Source: Haliea sp. E1-2-M8
GTDB lineage: Bacteria > Pseudomonadota > Gammaproteobacteria > Pseudomonadales > Halieaceae
Reading direction: 5' to 3'
DNA length: 39,027 nucleotides
Assembly (NCBI RefSeq): GCF_030649675.1
Contig: NZ_JAUTDR010000015.1
Coordinates: forward strand, 1-39,027
The notes under the pieces are model-generated. The model was given only the letters and a program-made list of their open reading frames with translations, was not told where the DNA came from and searched no databases. Within the stretch, counting starts at the first letter, position 1. Each line of letters starts with the position of its first letter. Below are positions 32,833-39,027 of this stretch, piece by piece. Made by a program: the position numbers and the translations under genes.

Positions 32833-35022
32833 TCAGGTGCAGCGAATCTGCTCGCCGTCCCCCGCCGCTACCTCGCCGATGATCGTGGCACAGGCATAGC
32901 CGGCAGCGCGCAAGGCCCCTTGCAACGCCCCTGCCCGTTCGCGGGCAATCCCCACCAACAGTCCGCCGCTGGTCTGGGGATCAAACAACAGGTCCCGCCG
33001 CGGCTGCGGCACCAGCGCGCAGCTTGCCAGCCGCGCATTGGCCGGATGCATGCTGCTGTGGAGGCCAGCCTTCAGGCTGGCCAGGGCTCCGGGCAACGCC
33101 GGCACCGCATCCAGCGACAGCTCCGCATGCTGGCCCGGGCGCAGCATTTCCAGCAGGTGACCCCAGAGCCCGAAGCCGGTGACATCCGTAGCCGCAGCGG
33201 CGCCGTGCTCCAGCGCCAGCCGGGCCGCGGCATAATTGCTCTGCAGCATGACCTCCGTCGCCGCGGTGATGTCGCGGCCGTCCGCCCGCAGCTGCATGTG
33301 GGCCGCGAACAGGGTGCCGGTCCCCAGCGGCTTGGTCAGCAGGAGCTGGTCCCCGGGTTGCAGCCCCCGCTTGGGCAGCAGCCGGCCGGCGACGAGAGGC
33401 TCCCCGGTCACCGCAAAACCCAGCGCCAGCTCCGGCCCCTGCAGGCTGTGCCCGCCCACCAGGCGGCAGCCCACCGGTTCAAATTCCTTCAGCGCCCCGG
33501 CCAATAGTTGCACCAGTTCGCGTTGCTGCAGGGCCGGGCTGCAGAAGGGCAGCGTTACCGCCGCCAGCGCGGACCGGGGCCGGGCGCCGCTGGCGTAGAG
33601 GTCCGACAACGCGTGATTGGCGGCGATGCGCCCCATTACCCAGGGGTCGGACACCAGCCCGCGGAGGATATCGAGGCTCTGCAACTGGATACCGCCCGCC
33701 GGCGCCTCCAGCACCGCGGCGTCGTCGGCGCTGCCTGGCTCCGGGCACAGGCCCGGGTAGAGCAGACGCAGCTCGGCGAGCGCCGCGGCCAGGCTGTCGC
33801 CGCCAACCTTGGCGCCGCAGCCGCCGCAGGGCGCCTGGGCGCCCGCCGCCAGGGCTTCGGGCAGGCTGTCCGCCGCCAGGGCCGGCATCGCCTCGGGCAA
33901 TTCCTCGAAGCGGGCCATGAAGCTGCGATCGATGCGGTCCTTCCAGCGCCAGACCCAGGCCCCGGTCGCGGCGAAAGGACCGCGATCCGCCGTGGCTCGC
34001 CGCTCGCCCAGCGAGAGCAGGGACAGGAAGCGCTGTTGGGGGCGGTGGCTACGCAGGGGCCGGCCCAGCAGGTAGTTGTGCAGGTTGGCAGCGAGCACCG
34101 GCGCCTGGCGCACCGCGTACACCCCGGCCTTGGGCCGTGGATGGGCCAGCTGGGTGGCGATATCGCCGGCGGCAAATATGGCATCGTCAGTCACCGACTG
34201 CAGGGTGTCGCGCACGGCCAGGAAACCGCCCTCGACAGTGTCGAGACCGCTGGCTTGCGGCCACGACGCCGCCACGGCGCCAGTACACCAAAACAGCGCG
34301 TCGAAGGGTGCAGTGCGCCCATCGTCCAGTTCCAGACAGCCGGCGCTGACGCTCGCCACGCGGTTGCCGCAGTGGACCGCAATGCCTGCGTCCGCCAGTG
34401 CGCGGCGCACCGCTGCCCGCGCCAGGCCGTTGTAACTCTGCAGTATGTCCTCTGCTGCGCAAAACAGGGTCAGCTGCAGGGGCTTGCCCCGCAGGCGTCG
34501 GGACATGGCCAGCGCCAGTTCAACACTGCCAGCGCCGCCGCCGACCAGGGCCAGCCGCAGCGGCCCCGCGCGCCCGGGCAGGCTGGTCTCAAGCTCCTGC
34601 CAGCGCTGCCACAGATCCGCCACCGGCTTGACCGGGACCGCGTGTTCCCGTGCTCCGGGAACGCTGTCCAGTTCCGGTTGGGAGCCGATATCCAGGCTGA
34701 GCACGTCAAAGGCCAGCGGCGGGCGCTCGGGCAGGGTCAGGGTGCGGGCCCGCAAATCCAGGCCGCTGACCTCGGCGGCAACAAACCGCACCCCGGCCCA
34801 CTGGCACAGGCGCGCCAGGTCGATATGGGTTTCCTCAAACCGGTAGTGCCCGGCTATCAACCCCGGCAACATGCCGGAATAGGGGGTGTGGCTGGCGGGT
34901 GACACCAGGGTCACCTGGACCCCGGCAACAGGCCGCATGGCCAGCATCCGCAGTGCCAGGGCGTGGGCGTGGCCACCGCCGACCAGCACCAGGTCCCGGG
35001 CGAGCTGCGCCTGCTTCAGCAA
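32833..35022 (-). CDS. selD: Selenide, water dikinase SelD fused to an FAD oxidoreductase domain
   Basis: A 729-residue fusion. Residues 1-375: an NDH-2/pyridine-nucleotide-disulphide-oxidoreductase-like domain with FAD motif LVLVGGGHAHALAL (11-24) and a second Rossmann motif LALVGGGAGSVELAL (157-171). Residues from about 395: SelD, with the catalytic motif CGGCGAKVGG (Cys402 in the place of the essential Cys17 of E. coli SelD, Lys405 matching Lys20; the Cys19 position is Ala). Later come DDAAVLE, LRGLVSDPWVMGRIAANHALSDLYASGARPRSALA and GHSLQGPE. SelD makes selenophosphate from selenide and ATP. The oxidoreductase part may supply reduced selenium. It overlaps mnmH by seven bases, and so is probably cotranscribed and coupled. 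Confidence 0.92.
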   Translation of the reverse strand: MLKQAQLARDLVLVGGGHAHALALRMLAMRPVAGVQVTLVSPASHTPYSGMLPGLIAGHYRFEETHIDLARLCQWAGVRFVAAEVSGLDLRARTLTLPERPPLAFDVLSLDIGSQPELDSVPGAREHAVPVKPVADLWQRWQELETSLPGRAGPLRLALVGGGAGSVELALAMSRRLRGKPLQLTLFCAAEDILQSYNGLARAAVRRALADAGIAVHCGNRVASVSAGCLELDDGRTAPFDALFWCTGAVAASWPQASGLDTVEGGFLAVRDTLQSVTDDAIFAAGDIATQLAHPRPKAGVYAVRQAPVLAANLHNYLLGRPLRSHRPQQRFLSLLSLGERRATADRGPFAATGAWVWRWKDRIDRSFMARFEELPEAMPALAADSLPEALAAGAQAPCGGCGAKVGGDSLAAALAELRLLYPGLCPEPGSADDAAVLEAPAGGIQLQSLDILRGLVSDPWVMGRIAANHALSDLYASGARPRSALAAVTLPFCSPALQQRELVQLLAGALKEFEPVGCRLVGGHSLQGPELALGFAVTGEPLVAGRLLPKRGLQPGDQLLLTKPLGTGTLFAAHMQLRADGRDITAATEVMLQSNYAAARLALEHGAAAATDVTGFGLWGHLLEMLRPGQHAELSLDAVPALPGALASLKAGLHSSMHPANARLASCALVPQPRRDLLFDPQTSGGLLVGIARERAGALQGALRAAGYACATIIGEVAAGDGEQIRCT

Positions 35023-36119
35023 GACAGCCCCGCCCGGGCAAAGCGGATCACCTCGTCGCGGCGCCCCTGGAACAGGATCCTGCCCGCGCGCTGGGTCAGC
35101 TGGTAGCTGTACATGGGGTCGTAGTAGGTTTCCAGCAGGGCGCTGATCCAGGCCCGGTGCTCTGCGATGTCGCCGCTGGCGCGCTGCTGCGCGAAGGCCT
35201 TTTCCATCTGCGTGCGGATGGCCAGGTGGCGCTCACCGCCCAGGCGCTTGCGGATACGGTCCAGCCCCTCCAGCAGCCGGGTGCGGTGCAGGGCGGGGCC
35301 TTCCACCAGCCCTTCGCTGGCGCTGTAGCGCTCGCCGAGATCGACAATATAGTCCTCCAGGATCACCTCCACCCGCTCCGCCAGGCTCTCCTCGACCACC
35401 AGCATGGGCGCGTCCTGCATCCGCTGGCGCAGGTTTTCCGGCAGCGCCACACGACCGATCAGGCGACCCTCATCCTCCAGCAATACCGGGCCATCGCAGC
35501 GCTGCAGCAACTGCAGGAGACCGATACTCAGTGCGTTCTCGAAGTCGATCTGGCTGGGCTGGGCTTCGGGCAGGTGGCCAAAAGTGGAACCGCGGTGCCG
35601 CGCCAGCCCCTCCAGGTCGAGGGCGCTATCGACGGCGGCGACCACCCGGGTCTTGCCGGTGCCGGTGCGGCCGCTGATCAGCACCAGTTGCGCCCGCTGC
35701 AGGGAGCGCTCCAGCTCCTCCAGCAGGAACCGGCGCAGGGCCTTGTAGCCGCCGCTGACCCGGGGATAGACGATGCCGGCATCCGCCAGCCACTGTTGTA
35801 CGGTCTGCGAGCGCAGACCGCCGCGCCAGCAATACAGGCAGCCATCGGGATGGCTGCGGGCAAACTCGCTCCAGGCCGCGAGCCGCCGTTCCTGTTCGGT
35901 GCCGGACACCAGTCTGTGGCCCAGCTCGATGGCCGCGGCCTGGCCCTGTTGCTTGTAGCAGGTTCCAACCTGGGCCCGCTCCTCGTTGCTCAAAAGCGGC
36001 AGGTTGCGGGCGGTGGGAAAGGCGCCGTGGGCGAACTCCCCCGGCGAGCGCAGATCCAGAAACGGAGTCCCGGCCAGAAACAGCTGGCGGTAGTCGGAAG
36101 TTTCCGGCAGCGCGGCCAT
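35016..36119 (-). CDS. mnmH: tRNA 2-selenouridine synthase MnmH (SelU)
   Basis: A 367-residue protein with the two-part MnmH layout. An N-terminal rhodanese domain (FLDLRSPGEFAHGAFPTARNLPLL) has its active cysteine in CLYCWRGGLRS (Cys97, same number as in E. coli). A P-loop domain has Walker A SGRTGTGKT (149-157). The enzyme replaces sulfur in 2-thiouridine at the wobble position of tRNA-Lys, -Glu and -Gln with selenium from selenophosphate, which is made by the overlapping selD gene. It starts 12 bases after rdgC stops, so the three minus-strand genes form one unit. No selA/selB is in view. Confidence 0.94.
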   Translation of the reverse strand: MAALPETSDYRQLFLAGTPFLDLRSPGEFAHGAFPTARNLPLLSNEERAQVGTCYKQQGQAAAIELGHRLVSGTEQERRLAAWSEFARSHPDGCLYCWRGGLRSQTVQQWLADAGIVYPRVSGGYKALRRFLLEELERSLQRAQLVLISGRTGTGKTRVVAAVDSALDLEGLARHRGSTFGHLPEAQPSQIDFENALSIGLLQLLQRCDGPVLLEDEGRLIGRVALPENLRQRMQDAPMLVVEESLAERVEVILEDYIVDLGERYSASEGLVEGPALHRTRLLEGLDRIRKRLGGERHLAIRTQMEKAFAQQRASGDIAEHRAWISALLETYYDPMYSYQLTQRAGRILFQGRRDEVIRFARAGLSC

Positions 36120-36131
36120 GACCGGGAGCGG

Positions 36132-37037
36132 CTACTCGACTTCGCCGCCGAACAGGCCCATGACCCGTTCCTGCAGGCGGGTGACAACGTCGGACATGAG
36201 GGCGAAATCGGCGTCCAGCCGCGCCGCCTGATCCGCTTCCGGCAGGTCCGCGTTCTCCTTCATCAACTCATCCGAGAATTTCAGGCGCCGCAGGCAGAGA
36301 TCCTCCGCCAGCACCAGGGACACCCGCTCTTCCCAGCTCAGGGCCAGGCGCGTGACCTGCTTGCCGGCGTTGAGGTGGGTTTCCAGCTCCTCGCCCAGTA
36401 AATCAACGCCGCGGCAGCGCACCACGCCGCCCTCTTCCCCCGGCTCGCGCAGCTCGCACTCGTCGCCCAGGGCAAAATCATTGGGCAGGGACTGATGGGC
36501 CAGCCAGGCGGTCATGGTGGCGGTAGGTGCATTGTTGACCTGGGGCAGCACTACCGGGAAGCTGCCGATGCACTCCCGCAACACGTTGAGCAGCTCCTCG
36601 GCGCGGGCCGCGCTGGTGGCTTCCACAAACACCCAGTTGGCGCGGGTGTCGATATAGGCGTACAGGTAGGCGGAACGGGTAAAGGCCCGGGGCAGGAAAT
36701 CCAGCACAATTTCGTCCTGCAGGTTGAGACGCTCTTTGCGATAGACCTTGCGGCCCTGGGCCTCCTCAATTTCCGCCACTTTCTCCGCGAGTTGCTCGCG
36801 CACCACCGTGGAGGGCAGCAATCTTTCTTCCCGCCGCAGCCGCAGCAGGAAACGGCCATCGACGACGTGCACCAGCGCGCTGGTGCTGTCGCCAAGGGCC
36901 GGCACCCAACCCGCGGACACCGGCTGGGTGGCGCTGCAGTGCTGGAATTCGCGCTGCGCCAGCTGTTGCTCCATCTGTTCCGCTGTTACCTCAAAGGGGG
37001 TGGTGAGGCGATACGCCCGCACGTTTTTGAACCACAT
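36132..37037 (-). CDS. rdgC: Recombination-associated protein RdgC
   Basis: A 301-residue protein, the normal RdgC length (about 300). It starts MWFKNVRAYRLTTPF, contains the conserved LLPSTVVREQLAEKVAEIEEAQGRKV (about 90-115) and ends with LMSDVVTRLQERVMGLFGGEV. RdgC is a ring-shaped DNA-binding protein that limits RecA loading and is confined to beta- and gammaproteobacteria, which supports the host assignment. The open frame extends upstream to 37472, but the extension is Pro/Arg-rich noise overlapping the divergent gene; the ATG at 37037 is the family start. It heads the rdgC-mnmH-selD unit. Confidence 0.93.
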   Translation of the reverse strand: MWFKNVRAYRLTTPFEVTAEQMEQQLAQREFQHCSATQPVSAGWVPALGDSTSALVHVVDGRFLLRLRREERLLPSTVVREQLAEKVAEIEEAQGRKVYRKERLNLQDEIVLDFLPRAFTRSAYLYAYIDTRANWVFVEATSAARAEELLNVLRECIGSFPVVLPQVNNAPTATMTAWLAHQSLPNDFALGDECELREPGEEGGVVRCRGVDLLGEELETHLNAGKQVTRLALSWEERVSLVLAEDLCLRRLKFSDELMKENADLPEADQAARLDADFALMSDVVTRLQERVMGLFGGEVE

Positions 37038-37284
37038 AAAATACTCCGCTGGGGGTGGGGGCTCGGCCTGCGCGGCCCGACCTGCGCGGCTCGGGCTGCG
37101 CGCCCCGTCCAAAAGACGGGGATTGTACCTCAACCCGGGCCGCCGGGCATGGGGATTCCCGCCCCGGGAACGCGGTGTCGGCACAAGTAAATCGCAATCG
37201 CGTACAACATGTTGGGCCGGACGCGTTGAGGGACCGGGAGCAAGCCGGTTTAATCGCGGCAGACTCACAGCAGAGGCGAAAGCG
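37038..37284. promoter_or_regulatory. Divergent intergenic region between rdgC and the FAD dehydrogenase gene
   Basis: About 247 bases that must hold both divergent promoters. A perfect seven-base-pair stem (CCCCGTC/GACGGGG, 37103-37121) with a five-base loop lies in the expected 5' leader of rdgC. Just beyond it on the minus strand is a TACAAT -10-like box (37122-37127). CTGCGCG-type direct repeats occur three times at about 37070-37102. No -35 is convincing. Confidence 0.35.
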
Positions 37285-38772
37285 ATGACCAGTAGCAACA
37301 AGACCAGCCCCAGCCACCCGCGCAAGCTTGCCGACGTGAGCGCCTGGGACCTGGAGACCGATGTCGCGATTGTGGGTTTCGGCGGCGCCGGCGGCTGCGC
37401 TGCCATCGAGGCCGCCGATGCCGGCGCCGAGGTCATTATCTTCGAACTGGCCAGCGCCAGTGGCGGCTCCACTGCGCTATCCAGCGCTGAAATTTACATG
37501 GGCGGCAACGGCGGCACCCGGGTGCAGCGGGCCTGCGGCTTCGAAGACAGCACGGAAGACATGTTCCAGTACATGATGGCCAGCGCCGGCCCCCAGGCCG
37601 ACGCGGCCAAGATCCGCAACTACTGCGAAAACAGCACCGGGCACTTCCAGTGGCTGCTGGACCTGGGGGTGCCGTTCAAGGACAGCTTCCACGCCGAGCG
37701 CGCGATCATGGCCCTGACCGACGACTGCCTGCTCTACACCGGCAGCGAGAAGGCCTGGCCTTTCAACCAGATCGCCAGACCCTGCCCCCGCGGCCACAAT
37801 CTGTACGTCGAGGGCGACAACGGTGGCCCACTATTCATGAAGATCGTCACCGACAACGTCGACCGGCGCGAGCGTATCAGCGTGCATTACGAGAGCCGCG
37901 CCCTGACCCTGATCATCGACGAGGACGGCACTATAGCCGGCCTGGTGGTGCGGGAAAACCAGCGCGAACTCAACGTCCGCGCGCGCCGCGGGGTCATCCT
38001 CTGCGCCGGCGGCTTCTGCATGAACGAAGACATGGTGCGCAAACACGCGCCAATGCTGACCCGCGGCACCCAGCCTATCGGCAACCCCGGGGACACCGGC
38101 ACCGGCATCCTCATGGGTACCGCAGTGGGCGGCGCCGCCATCAATATGCACGAGGGCTTTGTCACCCTGCCGTTTTACCCGCCGGCCAGCATGACCCACG
38201 GCATCGCCATTACCGACAAGGGCCAGCGCTTCATCAACGAGGACTCCTACCACGGCCGGCTCGGCGCCTTCGCCCTGCAGCAGCCCTCCGAGCGCCTGTA
38301 CATGGTGCTGAATGTGGAGGACTACGCGGATTACGAGACCGTCAGCTATCTAGGCGCACCAGTGGCCGCGACCGGGGACACAGTGGCCGAGCTGGAAGAA
38401 GAGCTGGGGCTGCGCAAAGGCGCCCTGGTCCACACCATCGCGCTCTATAACGAGGACTGCGCCGCGGGCGAGGACACTCTGTTCCACAAGGCCGCCGAGT
38501 GGCTCAAGCCCCTGCAGCCGCCTCTGGTGGCGCTTGACCTGACCCCCGGCCGCGGCGTCTTTGTGCCCTACTTCACCCTGGGCGGCCTCGATACCCTGCC
38601 CACCGGAGAAGTGGTCAACGAGCAGCGCGAAACCGTACCGGGCCTGTACGCGGCGGGGCGCACCGCCTGTGGCATTGTGCGCCGGGCGGAGGGCTACAGC
38701 AGCGGCATGTCCGTGGGCGACGCCACCTTCAGCGGGCGCCTGGCGGGCCGGCAGGCGGCGGCGCGGGTTTAG
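37285..38772 (+). CDS. FAD-binding dehydrogenase, KstD/fumarate-reductase-like
   Basis: A 495-residue soluble flavoprotein. FAD motif VGFGGAGGCAAIEAADAGAEVIIFE lies near residues 30-54, followed by GGSTALSSAEIYMGG. Further family segments are RRGVILCAGGFCMNEDM (near 235-251), NPGDTGTGILMGTAVGG (near 270-286) and the C-terminal GLYAAGRTACGIVRRAEGYSSGMSVGDATFSGRLAG (near 453-488). This places it in the FAD-dependent 3-ketosteroid delta1-dehydrogenase/fumarate reductase flavoprotein superfamily. Activity on steroids is possible but not shown; no other steroid genes are here. The ATG at 37285 gives a family-like N terminus, and the long upstream extension overlaps rdgC. Confidence 0.85.
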   Translation: MTSSNKTSPSHPRKLADVSAWDLETDVAIVGFGGAGGCAAIEAADAGAEVIIFELASASGGSTALSSAEIYMGGNGGTRVQRACGFEDSTEDMFQYMMASAGPQADAAKIRNYCENSTGHFQWLLDLGVPFKDSFHAERAIMALTDDCLLYTGSEKAWPFNQIARPCPRGHNLYVEGDNGGPLFMKIVTDNVDRRERISVHYESRALTLIIDEDGTIAGLVVRENQRELNVRARRGVILCAGGFCMNEDMVRKHAPMLTRGTQPIGNPGDTGTGILMGTAVGGAAINMHEGFVTLPFYPPASMTHGIAITDKGQRFINEDSYHGRLGAFALQQPSERLYMVLNVEDYADYETVSYLGAPVAATGDTVAELEEELGLRKGALVHTIALYNEDCAAGEDTLFHKAAEWLKPLQPPLVALDLTPGRGVFVPYFTLGGLDTLPTGEVVNEQRETVPGLYAAGRTACGIVRRAEGYSSGMSVGDATFSGRLAGRQAAARV

Positions 38773-38778
38773 CCAAAA

Positions 38779-38874
38779 GGGGTCAGGTCCGTTATGAGAA
38801 ATGGGGTCAGGTCCATTATTGTAGCATTCGGTCGAATGCTACAATAATGGACCTGACCCCAATTACCTGACCCC
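38779..38874. repeat. REP-like compound palindrome built on GGGGTCAGGTCC
   Basis: Two direct copies of GGGGTCAGGTCC (38779-38790 and 38803-38814) face two inverted copies (GGACCTGACCCC at 38849-38860 and ACCTGACCCC at 38865-38874). The inner pair sits in a perfect 29-base inverted repeat (38802-38830 and 38833-38861) with a two-base spacer, so a very stable hairpin forms. The outer pair nests around it. It lies seven bases after the FAD dehydrogenase stop and 19 bases before the glyoxalase gene. The GGGGTCAGG word and this layout resemble REP/REPIN elements mobilised by RAYT (TnpA-REP) transposases. It may also protect the 3' end of the upstream mRNA. Confidence 0.85.
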
Positions 38875-38893
38875 AATCACGGACACCGCAACC

Positions 38894-39027
38894 ATGAAAT
38901 ACCTGCACACAATGGTCCGCGCCAGCGACCTCGACGCCTCCCTGGACTTCTACTGCAACAAGCTTGGACTGGAGGAAGTGAACCGCCACGAGAGCGAAGG
39001 CGGCCGCTTTACCCTGGTCTACCTGGC
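38894..39027 (+). CDS. gloA: Lactoylglutathione lyase (glyoxalase I), 5' part only
   Basis: The first 44 codons are in the window and the frame runs off the right edge. The start MKYLHTMVRASDLDASLDFY with His5 as first metal ligand, then KLGLEEVNRHES and FTLVYL, matches the N-terminal module of glyoxalase I (VOC fold). GloA converts the methylglyoxal-glutathione adduct to S-lactoylglutathione. The start lies directly after the REP-like palindrome. Confidence 0.82.
   Translation, partial: MKYLHTMVRASDLDASLDFYCNKLGLEEVNRHESEGGRFTLVYL

Noticed and set aside
33508-36401. Long plus-strand frames opposite selD and mnmH
   Set aside because: They are Gln/Arg/Ala-rich shadows of strongly conserved minus-strand genes.

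Overview
The window looks like a GC-rich marine-type gammaproteobacterial chromosome with an AT-richer integrated island at its left end. Three things point to the Gammaproteobacteria: rdgC, a selenium operon with an oxidoreductase-SelD fusion, and the DUF6394/TrkA-type channel pair. The steroid-dehydrogenase-like flavoprotein and general gene mix are compatible with a Halieaceae/Cellvibrionales-like lineage, but that placement is inference.

Layout. (1) 1-4784: distal end of an integrative element. It ends in a 46-nt copy of the 3' part of a tRNA-Phe(GAA) gene whose 5' half is missing, the expected right attachment site. Upstream are poorly known, AT-richer small genes, a frameshifted gene and the C-terminal stump of a type I restriction subunit (HsdR). 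(2) 5135-6013: a three-gene cluster (DUF4177-like, YidD-like, TM2-domain protein). (3) 6174-11333: a zinc alcohol dehydrogenase followed by a complete three-subunit molybdenum aldehyde oxidoreductase of PaoABC type with a Tat signal. (4) 11522-13587: LemA plus two TPM-domain proteins; then a lower-GC McbG/Qnr-like pentapeptide protein, a cation/proton antiporter, an OYE-family flavin oxidoreductase, a 58-residue DUF6435-like gene on the minus strand and a YedK/HMCES-type SRAP protein. (5) 18085-25800: a tightly packed six-gene operon (DUF2254 membrane protein, alpha/beta hydrolase, shortened Na/Ca-exchanger-like protein, FtsH paralogue, secreted M20-like peptidase with altered metal ligands, exported protein of unknown function). 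(6) 25811-27353, minus strand: a DUF4124 protein and two tandem paralogous Cys/Arg-rich small proteins. (7) 27572-32832: a micropeptide candidate, a small ion channel, a GNAT acetyltransferase, a LytS/LytTR two-component pair, a DUF6394 protein and a two-RCK potassium channel. (8) 32833-37037, minus strand: rdgC-mnmH-selD operon. (9) 37285 to the end: a KstD-like FAD dehydrogenase, a compound REP-like palindrome and the start of a glyoxalase I gene.

How they work together. ADH plus PaoABC-like enzyme could oxidise an alcohol to an aldehyde to an acid across the cytoplasm/periplasm. SelD makes selenophosphate for the MnmH tRNA-selenouridine synthase directly upstream. LemA/TPM and the FtsH operon both suggest envelope maintenance. 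The best candidates for something undescribed are the six-gene FtsH-paralogue operon (two of its members have lost canonical catalytic or transport elements), the tandem Cys-rich paralogues, and the uncharacterised cargo of the tRNA-Phe island. All coordinates, motifs and alignments were read by eye; no database search was possible.
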